The notes under the pieces are model-generated. The model was given only the letters and a program-made list of their open reading frames with translations, had not been told where the DNA came from and ran no database searches. Source: Leptidea sinapis (Eukaryota; Arthropoda; Insecta; Lepidoptera; Pieridae). From it: a stretch of 64,000 nucleotides of DNA. The stretch spans positions 682,001 to 746,000 of the forward strand of contig NC_066304.1 of NCBI RefSeq assembly GCF_905404315.1, read 5' to 3'. Below, in pieces: positions 45,360 to 56,669 of this stretch. The translations under genes and the position numbers were made by a program. Position 1 is the stretch's first letter, and every line of letters starts with the position of its first letter.

Positions 45360-45930
45360 TATATTTTTGCAGTTCAACGAGAACTCTACGAGACCCTCCG
45401 AGAACTCTACGTGACCCTCCGAGAACTCTTCGAGAACCTCCGAAAAGCCTCTTAAAACTATATATTTTTGCAGTTCAACGAGAACTCTACGAGATCCTAT
45501 GAGAATCTCCAAGAACTCTACGAGAACCACTGAGAACCCTCAGTTATAATTATAGCATTTGTGTTTATGTAACTACTACAAAGCAACTCAAGTTGATAAC
45601 AGATGCACTACTCAGAAAAACTTTCTATACTTGCAGGTCAACAAGAACCTACGAGAATCTGCGAGGACTCTGCGAGAATCTCCGAAACCTCTACGAGAAC
45701 CTCCGAATCCTCTACGAGAATCTCCGAGAACTCTGCGAAAAACTACCAATCCTCTACGAGAATATCCGAGAACCTCCCAATTTTCTAAAAACATCTTTGA
45801 GAAATCTACGAGCACACTCAATCCTCTACGAGAATCTTCGAGAACTTTACGAGAATCTTCGAGAACTTTACGAGAACCTTCGATAACTTTACGAGAACCT
45901 TTGACAACCTACGGTTACAATAACAGTCCA
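45360..45930 (+). repeat. degenerate 21-bp tandem repeat encoding LYENLRE heptads
   Basis: Words such as ctacgagaacctccgagaac recur through 570 bp. All three plus frames stay open for long stretches. In one, the unit is LYENLRE/LCENLRN/LYENIRE, a seven-residue periodicity like a coiled coil; in others it reads RTLRESP or RISENSA. Confidence 0.7.
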
Positions 45931-46007
45931 TAAGAACTAACGAGAATCTATAAGAATCCACTACAACTTACAAATACCAACCAGGCTGGTGCAGAGCACG
46001 CACCGCC

Positions 46008-46365
46008 TGTCAGAATGGCCGTATCAGCGCAAATACTACAACACGAATTGAAAACACGTACACGTGCACCGAGCCCCATAAATACGACCGCATTTTAAAA
46101 CACGTGCAGTAGCACGTGCGCCGGGTCCTACAAATACAGCCGCACGGTCGACACTTGAGTCAGTCGTGCTCGGGCTGTCGTACGGTACAGACCTCTCTGG
46201 GACGTCGTAACGCTGCCCGTTGAATAAACGAAAGTAATAAAATACCTACTCGCGTAGTTTTCTTTAGAAGAACCAATGAGTGATCTTCAGCAATACAGCA
46301 ATTGTGATGTCAACAGTAATGACGTCACACCTTTTAAAAACAATACAGATGTTCTTTCCTCGTCA
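46008..46365 (+). repeat. right LTR of compact element
   Basis: Begins TGTCAGAATGG, ends CTCGTCA (TG...CA) and is followed by unrelated AT-rich DNA. Contains tacaaatacagccgcac (TATA-like), an initiator-like tgagtcagtc and AATAAACG. Confidence 0.6.
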
Positions 46366-46569
46366 TATTTAATAATAAAATATTGCTGTTTATGTAATTT
46401 TTACTGTATGTTTTACATTAGTTGTTTGCGTAAAAGTTTATTTTTTAATATTTATTTATTTATCCCGACGTTTCGTGACATTCGCAGGAGCATTAATCAT
46501 AGAAAATTCTATATACTTACTAAGATGATTTAGATACCTACCTATGTGGACGGACCGACGGACCGGTCT

Positions 46570-46665
46570 TATGACGGTCAGTAATTATGTGAACACAGCC
46601 GCCCACATTCTCCTGTTGAACCAGAGGAATAACAGAAGCGTTGCCGGCCTCTTAGAAGGTACACT
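46570..46665 (-). mobile_element. LINE 3' end scrap (family C)
   Basis: Minus-strand match to the ggcaacgcttctgttattcc and gtgggcggctgtgttcacat parts of the family C tail. Confidence 0.55.
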
Positions 46666-46669
46666 AATC

Positions 46670-47330
46670 TAGCTAATAATATGTATAGTTAAAAATCTAT
46701 GACTGATGCCCTCATACATAACATCCATCTTAATATCATACGTATCTGACATCTACCACTATTTTGCTAGAGTAAATTTGTTATACATAATAATAATATT
46801 ATATCTATTATTATTATTACTAGCTGACGGTTCAGAACACTGTCAATAGAAAAAAAGTTGAAGTAAGTTTTCGGGAGTAATGAAGCCATCGGAAATGTGT
46901 AATGAGTTAAAAAATGAATCAAAAACGTATTTCTGCTTTTTTTATCTATTAAGGAGTAATTAAGTTAAATGGATTAGGACAAAATAAACGCCGAATTCAC
47001 ACTCTATAGAAATAATTGACACCTTTTGACAGTAATCGTCAAGTCTACATTAATATATATATCATCTGCGGTCTTCCATATGACATCGAAAACTTCAAAA
47101 AGTTTTTGGAGTCGTCGACATTTCTATAGAACTATAAATTCATTCAAAGTTTAAAGTTATAAAAGTTCTTGATGCCATTTATGCCCGATAATGTTAAGTT
47201 TAAAATTGAAAAACATTATGTTACGATAAAGTGTTATTAAAATTTGTAGTTATAGAAAATTGCTACACTTTTTTAAGAAATTTGTTATATCAACTTCTAA
47301 TAACTGTTTATTGTTTTGTGTAGGTGGCTA
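46670..47330. other. AT-rich DNA, nothing firmly recognised
   Basis: A ctagctgacggttcagaaca word at 46821 resembles Helitron-like ends in reverse. Otherwise featureless. Confidence 0.35.
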
Positions 47331-47507
47331 TGTCGGTATAGTTTTGAACAGATGTGAAAGTGTATTTTCGCATACAATTTAGACCCCATTGTCTAAACTT
47401 TCCGGGTGATTGTTGAGTTATTATGCCGAGCAAGTGCTATGTGTGATATATTTATTATTTAGTGATGCATAGTGTTGAATTTCAAATTTAAAAGATCTGA
47501 ATTGGTA
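47330..47507 (+). other. candidate 5' UTR exon of an unknown gene
   Basis: Ends at a strong donor (gaattg|gtaagt at 47508). Contains a seven-codon upstream frame (ATG about 47421). The start is not defined. It would join the acceptor at 48704. Confidence 0.3.
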
Positions 47508-48704
47508 AGTACTTTTTTATCCAAACGGTAGGTAATCAATCTAAACATAGATAACAAAGTATTTGTTTACATCATTACATGAAGAAAGAAACTTATATGA
47601 AAACAGCTATTTCAGTGACATTAATTACGTTTTGAAAATGAAACTATCGAATTAATTAATTTAATTACTAAACTTATGTATTGTTTGGTTCATGTAATTG
47701 GGTGGTAAGGTGAATTGATTCAAGTTCATGCAGTGGCCAAGCAAATAAATCTGGTTAAGTTTGCAACACATAATATGGCTGACATTTATTTAAAAAGAAA
47801 GTATTTTCATTTGAAAGAGCAGGACAAATGCATGGATGGGTCACTTGATGGTGAGTGATCACAGTTGAAATTGTCACACACCCTTGTTGTACTTACTTTA
47901 TTTCTGGTACATAATGTATTATATCAATTGGAAAGCACTATTCAAGGAAAGTTATTTAACAATTTAATGATTTTCAAGTCTAGAGCATCAGGTAGCTCAA
48001 AAGGCAGCAACATATTTCTTTACTTTTGGTATTGCAGATGCCTTTAGGTGGGTAGTTATTTTAACTTTCCATAAGGAAAAAAAAACTGAGCCATATGACT
48101 GCAGATCAGAAGTGAAAACTTCCAAAGTAGTTGTGAAGCTATCTTCACAAATTTTTTAACATTATTTTTGTGTTTGTATGGCATGTTTTAGGAAGTTTTT
48201 TAGTAGAACTTATTAAACAGCTATGGCATTATTATCATCATCTCTAAAACTGATACTATTGGTTAGTAACATAAGAAATTAATATAACAAGCATGTTAAG
48301 ATCAACAGTTAAACTTTTCTCATTTCATAAATGGGAAATAAAGTTTTGACTTAAAAATTTATATGAGGCATAACTGTGCAATCAGAGTTTCCCAGAACGA
48401 AAAGGATAAACTTGAAAAAATACTTGCTGATTGGCTGCTTTTGTCCCATTTTCTCAGGTACCCTGTATTTTATCTAGGTACCACCAAGTATTATTATATT
48501 ACTAGGTATAATTTGTAAAATGAATGTAAAGATAAGTGTTAAGTATTTAATGTCTTTATGTTCTTCCTTCATTATTCATGTTGGTAACATATCTTTCTCA
48601 AAATAATATTTCATACATCTTGTACTAGAAATATTTTTTTTATTTCTTTTTTCTGACCCAAGGGTATGTCACAAATTGAATGAACTTTATCAATTTTCTT
48701 GCAG

Positions 48705-48759
48705 AAGGGGATCAGACATGAATTTGCCATCACAGGACAATGTTGCTGCATTATCATCA
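48705..48759 (+). CDS. candidate first coding exon of an unknown gene
   Basis: Acceptor caattttcttgcag, then 13 nt of leader, ATG at 48718, MNLPSQDNVAALSS, and a weak donor (gttttt) in phase 1. It is phase-compatible with the exon-like piece at 51746. No family recognised. Confidence 0.35.
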
Positions 48760-49089
48760 GGTTTTTTTCTTTAATCTTATTATTTGCCTACTCTTTCCAA
48801 TTTTAATTTTTTGAAAATTTTAATTTTAATTTATATCTGTGGGTGAAATGGTAGTGTATGGGTGTTACAGATCATAATATATTGTTTGTTTGTGTGTGCA
48901 ACAAACATACAATATTTTATATTATTTTGAACCAATAATCAGCTTTGAGATTTTACTAAGAAAAAAAATTTTTGCATTCGTTTTTTTTCTAACAACATTA
49001 AATATCACCTTTCATCCAACCTTGTATGGATCACAAAATCTTTACAATTTTTTCTAGTTATTTTGACTTTTGTTGTTAATTTCATCTAT

Positions 49090-49215
49090 CCATACATCTT
49101 CGATGAAAGGTGGTTATTGCTCCAATTCCTGGAATAGTTGGATGAGGGCAGCAGAGAACCTGTCATAGTGAACATCTTTGAGGAGGCTTTTGTCTTGCGG
49201 CTGAAATGAAGCCCA
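49090..49215 (+). mobile_element. RTE-like LINE 3' tail scrap
   Basis: Matches the common lepidopteran RTE tail seen on the minus strand at 56105-56230 (gttggatgagggcagcagag; ctttgaggaggcttttgtc). Confidence 0.45.
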
Positions 49216-49694
49216 TGTTGTGTACAATGTGTTGCCGCCGTATCATATATTTACACATTAATTATTTATAATATTTAACACCGTATACCCCATTTACGGG
49301 CTAACTCAACATGCAATTAATTAATTAAATTACAAGTATACTTAATAACATTATAAACATAAGAGAACTTCCTTGTTTACTTACCTAGATTACTTTAGAA
49401 AGTAGTTACCTACACAAAAATATAAAAAAATTATAACTATTTTATATAAACTAAATTTAAAGTACAGCAACTATTATTAAATACGAAAAAACGAATGATA
49501 TTATTTAATTAAATTATTTTTAATTTTGCGCTTGGAAATCGATGCAGAGTTCCGAAATATGTCCGATTCTGCTATTTTAAATATATTGTTATAGGACATT
49601 ACAATTCTGTTAATGATGATGATGATTGCTCCAATAATGTAATATAATAATACTTAAAATATGTTCGTCTCCAATACTACAGTGTTTGAAGACA

Positions 49695-49915
49695 AAGGTC
49701 AAATCAGTGTGTGTTCCTAGTGATGACTTATGGTATGCAGACATGGTCGCTAACTATGGGCCTTATGAGACATTCTTGGTCGCTCAGAGGGCAGGAGAGG
49801 CTGGAGAAGGCTATGCTCGGAGTTTCCCTGCGAGATCGAATCAGAAATGAGGAGATCCATAGGAGAACCAAAGTCACCAATATAGCCCAAATAATTGCGA
49901 AACAAATATGAGAGA
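49695..49915 (+). mobile_element. RTE-like LINE ORF fragment
   Basis: Reads VMTYGMQTWSLTMGL and ERLEKAMLGVSLRDRIRNEE, then IHRRTKVTNIAQIIAK, the post-RT region of RTE-type ORFs. The same region is on the minus strand at 56400-56510. Confidence 0.8.
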
Positions 49916-49956
49916 GTTGACCAAGACATACCAAGATTTATGAACCAGGCGTCACT

Positions 49957-50031
49957 CGAACGGTTGGCTCAGTGGAAGAGCGCTCGAACGGAACCCGAGA
50001 GGTCACGGGTTCGAGTCCCGCAATGTTCATA
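49957..50031 (+). other. tRNA-like sequence (pseudogene or SINE head)
   Basis: Has ggctcagtgg (A-box-like) and ggttcgagtcc (B box), partial acceptor pairing (gaacggt with aatgttc, six of seven) and a T arm with one mismatch. The anticodon loop acggaac lacks the invariant T33. Not a confident functional tRNA. Confidence 0.4.
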
Positions 50032-50194
50032 AATTTTGGTTACAAATTTAATTTGTTTAATAAATCCCAGAAGTGAGTGATATCACTTTAAAAGTGAGTG
50101 ATATAACAGATTGTTTAAATATGTATCTTGGATTATTAAACTTTATTTGATGGAAATTTAACTTTTCTTGTGTTGTCGAAAGCACATACTGTTT

Positions 50195-50390
50195 TTTATA
50201 AAAGGCATAAAAGGCATTTATTTTCTCAAAATTGATTCCTTTAGAATTCTTTTTGATGTCATTTCTTATACTACTACCGCTTCGGAAACAAATGGCGCTC
50301 TGAGAGAGGAAGCGGCGCAAGAAACTCTCCCAGCATTCTTTTTTTTGCGCTCTTTTCAATTAAAATATACAATACAATATATTCAAAAGT
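50195..50390 (-). mobile_element. LINE 3' end (family A)
   Basis: Minus-strand copy of the tail at 36600-36817 (gagtttcttgcgccgcttcc; aaaataaatgcctttt). Very short, heavily 5'-truncated. Confidence 0.8.
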
Positions 50391-50739
50391 TTGTACAAAG
50401 GCAGCCTACGTTTTGTAGTGATACATAGTGGTCATTAACAACTTATCTTAAAACAATGAGTGACTGTTTTGAAGTCATAAAACCTGTGATAATTGTGGTA
50501 TGTTAGGAATGCTGTATGCATTTTTAAATCTTACTGGAAATAATTATTTATCAAAAGTTATAATGATGTTAAGATGATTTTATTGAGATTTTCAGTATTT
50601 TGTGTGAAGTTTTCATTTTATTTTGTGTTATTACAAAGTCTCAATACAGTTATTATCTTTAAACAAACAGAATTCACGCTCATGAAAAATGACTCTCAAA
50701 CTTTAGCCGAAAAACTGCGCTGATATTTAATCCTTATAC

Positions 50740-51190
50740 CAGTGGTGCTCAAACGGTCGATCGCGAGTGCTTTTTGAGTCGATCTCGAGAAAAAAATCCG
50801 ATATAGAACTATTCACAGATTTAGTTGTAGGTAACTAAAATCGGTAATTACCTACGATCTTATGATAAGTATGCTCAGGACATGCAGTGTCATGCAGATT
50901 CAACATCCGAAGTCACTCTTAAGTTTAGAACTATAGAAACTAGAATGCGTTTGTTTTATAAGAACTAATAAAACTTACGAGGTTATTTCATTGATGTTTT
51001 AGAGCAGACCTACGCTTACCTTGACCAAAAAAATGCATATTATTGTTCGCAAAACACTTGTCATCGTGACACTCCACATACGATAGACGACAATCTTTCA
51101 TCACACATACTTGAAGCTTCTCAGAGTCGATCGATCGTAGTCTAACAATTTTGAGGTAGATCGCTAGCAGTTCAAGCTTGAGCACCCCTG
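50740..51190. mobile_element. hAT-type MITE with target duplication
   Basis: Ends CAGTGGTGCTCAAAC on the left and, inverted, CAGGGGTGCTCAAGC on the right. Flanked by 8-bp near-repeats ccttatac (50732-50739) and tcttatac (51191-51198), the hAT duplication length. The interior of 451 bp has no transposase; the minus-strand open frame crossing it is chance. Confidence 0.8.
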
Positions 51191-51199
51191 TCTTATACC

Positions 51200-51640
51200 C
51201 TTTTCTATACCACTTACAATAAACCCATATACTGGTGTCCCGCAAGGCTGCGTGCGGTGTACAATGTTTCTTCTGCATATCAGCGGCATTCATTGCTATG
51301 CAGATGACAATACAGGTTGTGCTTCTTACAACGGCCACAAATATCTCTCCTGATTGCGTAGAGAAGAACATGAACAAACTTGAGTGTGAAATCGAGTCTC
51401 ACTACTAAATAGTATCCCTTTTTAGTATCTCCTCGGCTTACCACAAATTGTAACTCGACGACACGTCGATGCCATGTATGCCAATACATACTGTATGATG
51501 ACATCGATAAATCGCGCGTGGTTTAGAGCTCTGGTCACTTGGAAAGGAACGCCAGATTGGCCACAAAAATCCTGGTGTGCATAGAATGACGAGACAGTAC
51601 TTCAAGCCATCGCCTTCATTTATAATAGACGAATTTGACC
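51200..51640 (+). mobile_element. LINE RT fragment
   Basis: Reads TGVPQGC, then shortly HCYADDNTGC: two RT motifs brought closer by a deletion. Then a decayed helical stretch (NMNKLECEIESHY). Confidence 0.65.
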
Positions 51641-51745
51641 TCACTTACAGTATTTTTGAACTCTAGACCAATTTTGTATGATAATGATATCAATATCGTC
51701 ATCATATGTGCCTTTCTGTTGCTTTTGATATTTTTGTTTTTCTAG

Positions 51746-51782
51746 GTGTGTATGACTTGACTAAATCGCAAAGAGAAGCCTT
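51746..51782 (+). CDS. candidate second coding exon of an unknown gene
   Basis: 37 nt between a strong acceptor (gtttttctag) and a strong donor (gtaaga), phase 1 to 2. Joined to 48718-48759 it gives SSGVYDLTKSQREA. The next exon was not found. Confidence 0.35.
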
Positions 51783-52028
51783 GTAAGAGAGCGAGTAAAA
51801 ATAGAATAGATTAAATATATTAATACATTAAAAAGTCCGACACAGAATATATCGATATCGATATATATATAGAATGATGAACATTCAGTTTCCAAACTTC
51901 CGTTACGATGTTTTTGTACCCAGGTATTTTAGCCTAAACTGTTTCTTATTGATCTCTATTTTGTGCCACCCGCGATTTCGCGACAGTTATATTCATTTAC
52001 AATCCTTCAATTTGAGACGCATTACTCA

Positions 52029-52271
52029 CCAGTGGGAAGGTACCACAACGGCGCCTATTTCTGCCGTGAAGTAGTCATGTGTAAACATTACTGTGTTTCG
52101 GACTGAAGGGTGCCGTAGCTAGTGAAATTACTAGGCAAGTGAGACTTAACATCTTACCTATGTCTCAAGGTGACGAGCGCAATTGAAGTGCCGCTCAGAA
52201 TTTTTAGTGTATCAATTCCCATTAGCTGGACCTCCCGCTCGTCTTGTCCCTTATTTTCATAAATAAAAAAA
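52029..52271 (+). mobile_element. short interspersed element, family B
   Basis: Contains ggcgcctatttctgccgtga and caaggtgacgagcgcaattg and ends cttgtcccttattttcataa. Confidence 0.8.
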
Positions 52272-52705
52272 AACTCTGCTAGGTGACGCAAAAGAAATTC
52301 TCGATTTTTTCGAGTTAATTATTAAAAAGTAAATAAGTGATAAAAACCCTTAAAACATATTTTAGAGAACAGTTCTCGCCAAATTTTATCCGCTCTGAAA
52401 TAAAGACTTGTAACAATAGCAATTAACACTAAAGGTCGGGTTATTTGCTATGCCGTTTATTTGTACAATTCAACTTCAAACTTGATGTTATCATATGCAA
52501 GTTCTTCCCTGCGACGATGTTCGGAGCGCTATGTCATAATCTTTGACGAGAACGAATGCATTAACCTATAAACACTGTGAATAAATTAAGATATCAATTT
52601 GGTACCTATATAGAGTAGCACCCGCATAATGCCCTGAAACTTAAGACATGTTTTCATAAATTTCTTAACGCTGCATACGATTCGTCATCCCTTTTAATAC
52701 GCCAA

Positions 52706-52957
52706 CGTGAAGCAGTAATGTGTAAGCATTACTGTGTTTCGGTCATAAGGGCGCCGTAGCTAGTGAAATTACTGGGCAAATTAGAATTGAGACTTCACAG
52801 CTTATGTCTCAAGGTGACGAAGCAATTGTAGTGCGGCTCAGAATTTTTGGGGTTTTTATTAAAACCTGAGCGGCACTGCATTGTAATGGGCAGAGCGTAT
52901 TAATTAACATCAGCTGAACGTCCTGCTCGTCTCGTCCCTTATTTCATAAAAAACCGA
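52706..52957 (+). mobile_element. short interspersed element, family B
   Basis: Lacks the first 40 nt. Otherwise close to 19006-19331, with the full aaaacctgagcggcactgca block and the A-rich end. Confidence 0.8.
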
Positions 52958-52984
52958 ATACTGCAGGGTTTTCCTGGATATTCT

Positions 52985-53205
52985 ACCATTGACGACAATG
53001 TGGCACCCTTCGAACTTCAATGAATTGAAGATCTTATTGAGAATGTGATTAACACACAAAATGGAGCCCTAAGTGAGAATGATAAAGACGAAGAGGAGTC
53101 AACTCCTATTTTGTCAATCGGCCAGGCATTATCAGCTGTTAGTTATTTAAGACGCCTTGCAGCTTCTTTAAATCAAAGAAGTGTAAAAGTTAAATTATGT
53201 TGAAA
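52985..53205 (+). pseudogene. Tigger/pogo-like transposase C-terminal remnant
   Basis: Reads IEDLIENVINTQNGALSEND, then KDEEESTPILSIGQALSAVS and YLRRLAASLNQ after an in-frame stop. The acidic stretch followed by an ALxxxxxLRRF-like helix is typical of pogo/Tigger (jerky-like) C termini. No DDE core is present. Confidence 0.5.
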
Positions 53206-53220
53206 ATCTTGTAATTGCTA

Positions 53221-53478
53221 ATAATAATAATATTGACACACTTTTACACCAATTATCTTGCCTCAAATTAGGCATATAGCTTGTGCTATGAGTTTCAAGA
53301 CAACGATATATTTAATACAATATACTTACTTTAACATACATAAATAATTATAAACATCCATGACCCGGAAACAAACATCCCTATTCATCATATAAATGCT
53401 TGCACCTACCGGGATTCGAGCCTGGGAGCTCTAGCTTAGTAAGTAGGATCGCTAACCACTCGGCTATACAGGTCGTCA
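53221..53478 (-). mobile_element. tRNA-derived SINE (family T)
   Basis: Second full copy. Minus-strand head has gtggttagcgatcct (A-box-like) and ctcgaatcccgg (B-box-like). The body matches 19684-19870 closely. Confidence 0.78.
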
Positions 53479-53479
53479 G

Positions 53480-55809
53480 GCTAATGCATCAAAATCTTTA
53501 TTTCAAACCAACATAAGTGATTTATTCAAATAACGTAATATAAATTTCATTCTGTCTTTAATTTATTAATGTATAATTAAATACCTAAATACATCGATAT
53601 TAGAACATAATACCTTTTTTATATATAAAACATTTTATTACCAATAAAAGCAGTGATAGGGCTAAACCGTTACACCCAAGCAGCATTCGTTCAAGAGCAT
53701 GACGCATGGATCAGCCAGCGCTTCCCTCGCCCTATCTTAGGGAAGGCAACGAAACTGCTGCAAGCAATGACATTAAGCAAACAATAATTATATGGTTGTT
53801 GGTATATGGTTGTCAAACCATGTGTAAAAAAATAATTCATAGATTTATTCTAACAATAAATAAATCTTGAAATCTGAATCTTGAATGAAGTTGAAATAAT
53901 AAATAATATTTAATAATTAATTATTAAAAAATAATTCTTTTAACTATTTCAATTTGAAAAAAAAATATTTTGGGTCTCGACTCGAAATAAAAACTATCCT
54001 ATCTCTCAAGTTGGATCAATTAGTACACAGTGTGCGAAATTTGATTAAAACCGGTTCAGTAGTTTAGAAGTTCATCGCGGGCAAACAAATGGATACGAAA
54101 TTTTTATACATAAAGATATTGTTCGTGAACCACGTCTTCTACAGATTATGTATAGACTAGCTAAATACATAAAGGTCACTACTACGTAAAGGCTTTCTGA
54201 AATGTTCAGGTAATAGTTGCGGATCGATTCCGCGCAGGCGCCTCACTCCTCACAGGCCCACAAAGACACGCCAGCAGGCCTTCGAAATGGCCGTGCAAAA
54301 ATACAATAAAAACACCACGAAATCGAAACAAAAATAATACAATAGTGTAACGAAAAAGATAATAGTGCAGCGGAAATACTGAACGAATACAAAATACTGA
54401 TATTAGTGATGTGCTTGTATAGTGTCGAGTCATCACTTGCTTATATCGATAAAGTCATGAATGTGTATTTAATATGAAGAATTCTTTATTGCCTTGGCGC
54501 GAGCTAATATAAAACATAATCCATACACTTAACGGCATTGTAAATGACACGAACCGTAATACAGGCGTTGAATGATTAATAAAGTAGTTAGACCCCGTTT
54601 GACCTCCATTGGTACGGGACCCAAATTTGGCAACTCGAAGATTGCACTTAAAAAAACTCGACATGTTTGGGTAAGTATTGTTTTTTTCACTTGTAGAGTT
54701 CACTTGTTGCATCTCCATTTGGCACGAGTTTTTACGCATTACGTAACTTGATATTTTAGAGCGCTGCTTACGGCGGACTATTTATGAGCCATGAAATGAA
54801 TTTAGTTCGGTTTAATGGTAAATTTAGATGTATAATCTATATATTAGTTATAATAAAACTGTAGAGTCGACGTTCATTGGATATTTTTTTGTTTAAACGG
54901 ATAGTTTAAACAAATTTTGTTTAAACTTTCCTGTCCTTGTCCGCCTGTCTGTTCTTTTTTTGTACATGCCAATCTCTGGAACTACTGCATAGACTTTCAT
55001 AAAACTTTTACGAATACCTAAGCTGTGCTTAAGCATATAAGCCTGGAGCAACATTTAAGCACGGACTCAAGGAGCACAGAGAAAATGTTATGGTTTAATT
55101 GCATGGTTTACATTAATAATAGGGATTCATATATATGCACCCTAATTACACTATTGTAGTTGCGGGCTCAGTTAGTATTATTTAAAATACGATTAAATGT
55201 GAACATTTAAATGCTTGGGGTTGTCTCAAGGTGAATTTGTTTCAATTTTCCACGTCTTTACTAATTAATTTTTTTTGCATATAAAGATCATTAAGTTATT
55301 AAAGTATATACCTAGAATATATACGTTAGGTCCTAGATCATAACTAGCAGCTAAGCATCTAACAGCTGTGAAAACATCGAAAAAAATTGAATGTAAAACT
55401 ACCCTCTATTTTGAGAAATGCACCCATACTAACACAAAGTGTCATACAAATCACGAGTGTAAGACGTAGTTTGTCACGCACACTAAACTAATATTCCTGG
55501 CCTGTTGTTATCGGTTTTCTTCCAGCAAGAGACTATCTAGACGTTTAATTTATCTTAGCGTTAAGTATAGAGGACCTGACAACCTGATAATTTGTGACTC
55601 AATATTCAAAATGATTCAAATCGTGGCTGACTGACCTCACCCCTTCCCATCACAATGCCCCTTGCCCGTTTGCCCTCTCTTATATACAGAAACATGACTA
55701 TTAGCTTAATTTTATTGTACGGAACCCGCTCCAAGTGAGTTTGCCTCGCACTTGTCCAGTTTTGTAGTTACCCATGTCTTGGTGTAGAATTACCTACTGC
55801 AGAAGAAAG
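53480..55809. other. unannotated region
   Basis: No gene recognised. 53640-53770 has a short open stretch (YTQAAFVQEHDAWISQRFPR) flanked by no convincing splice sites. 53975-54115 resembles a Helitron-like repeat (ggttcagtagtttagaag; ggatacgaaatttttataca). The rest is featureless. Confidence 0.4.
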
Positions 55810-55871
55810 TTCGTTCACAATTTGATTGTCCGTGGAAGAGTTCGTTCACAATTTGATTGTCCGTGGAAGAG
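55810..55871 (+). repeat. perfect 31-bp tandem duplication
   Basis: Two identical 31-nt units (55810-55840, 55841-55871) with the word cacaatttgattgtccgtgg. The second runs straight into a LINE family C scrap on the minus strand (gagtttcttgagaaccccag). Confidence 0.9.
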
Positions 55872-56104
55872 AGTTTCTTGAGAACCCCAGTGTGTATCAA
55901 CGCCACAGAGCCATTAAGAATTTATTTTAGTGAAATTACTGAGCCCCACAGATTCTCAGTATGATTTGCGTAGGGCGTTCAATTGAAAGTGAGAATACTT
56001 AAGTTACCGGTAACTTTTATTAAAACTAATTTTATTTTTGGATACGGACTATTGTGTACCTTAGAAATTCTTTTTTATACACTTAAAATTCCTTTTTTAA
56101 GTAA

Positions 56105-56515
56105 CTCTTCATCCTAATCATCAGCCGGAAGACGTCCACTGCTGGACAAAGGCTTCCCCCAAAGATCTCCACGAGGATCGGTCCTGCGCTGCCCTCATCC
56201 AACATATTCCGGCAATCTAGATCGTCGGTCCATCTTGTGGGGGGGCCTACCAACACTGCGTCTTCCAGTACGTGGTTGCCATTCGAGGATTTTACTGCCT
56301 CACCGGCCATCTGTCCGTCGAACTATGTGCCCTGCTCACTGCCACTTCAGTTTCACATCTTCTGCCCCACCGGCCATCTATCCATGGAACTATGTGCCCT
56401 GCCCACTGCCACTTTAGTTTCGCAATCATTTCTGATGTGATCTCGCAGGGAAACTCCGAGCATAGCCCTCTCCATTGCTCTCTGAGCGACCTTGAGTGAT
56501 CTACCTATGGATGGA
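56105..56515 (-). mobile_element. RTE-like LINE 3' end
   Basis: Minus strand: LREQWRGLCSEFPCEI, then IAKLKWQWAGHIVPWIDGRW, then RWTDDLDCRNMLDE and a tail with ccagcagtggacgtcttcc, the common lepidopteran RTE end. A block (GHLS..CALLTAT) is duplicated inside. Confidence 0.8.
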
Positions 56516-56562
56516 TACTCTTGGATGTCTAATTTGTGTGTGTGTATGTTTAACTAAGTATA

Positions 56563-56663
56563 TCGTATTAAATATGTCGTTGTCTTTCAACCCATAGTAC
56601 AGGCTATGCCTAGTTTGGGGCTAAATAATTTGTGTTAAAGTGTGTCAATCTTATTATTAATTA
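56563..56663 (+). mobile_element. tRNA-derived SINE, family T, 5'-truncated
   Basis: Same body as 26435-26548 (aggctatgcctagtttgggg) with the TTATTA tail. Confidence 0.7.
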
Positions 56664-56669
56664 CCCAAT

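Larger units (their letters stand above)
44413..46365 (+). mobile_element. compact LTR retroelement with tRNA-Leu-type primer site and tandem repeats
   Basis: Direct repeats of about 280 and 350 bp (44413-44687 and 46008-46365) carry the LTR order: TATA-like sequence, a tgagtcagtcgtgctcgg initiator region, and AATAAACGAAAG. Just inside the left copy lies tcagaagtgggatacga (44689-44705), which fits a primer site complementary to a tRNA-Leu 3' end. The interior of about 1.3 kb has one gag-like frame (44747-45301) and a 21-bp tandem repeat (45360-45930), with no reverse transcriptase. A non-autonomous Ty3/gypsy-type derivative is the best reading. Confidence 0.65.

Noticed and set aside
45360..45930. 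CRISPR array or satellite array
   Set aside because: The repeat is degenerate with no spacers, and it lies inside an LTR-bounded element in an insect genome.
49957..50031. A functional tRNA gene
   Set aside because: Anticodon loop lacks T33, with mismatches in the anticodon, T and acceptor stems; better read as a pseudogene or SINE head.
50988..51377. 129-codon minus-strand open frame
   Set aside because: Crosses the right end of the hAT MITE and an unrelated LINE fragment, so it cannot be one gene.
51850..51872. Regulatory ATCGAT cluster
   Set aside because: A short AT/ATCGAT simple repeat; nothing else supports a binding site.
53640..53790. Coding exon (YTQAAFVQEHDAWISQRFPR)
   Set aside because: Open only for about 45 codons, no clear splice borders and no recognised family.
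54206..54436. 76-codon minus-strand open frame
   Set aside because: Phe/Leu-rich low-complexity composition, no splice or family evidence.
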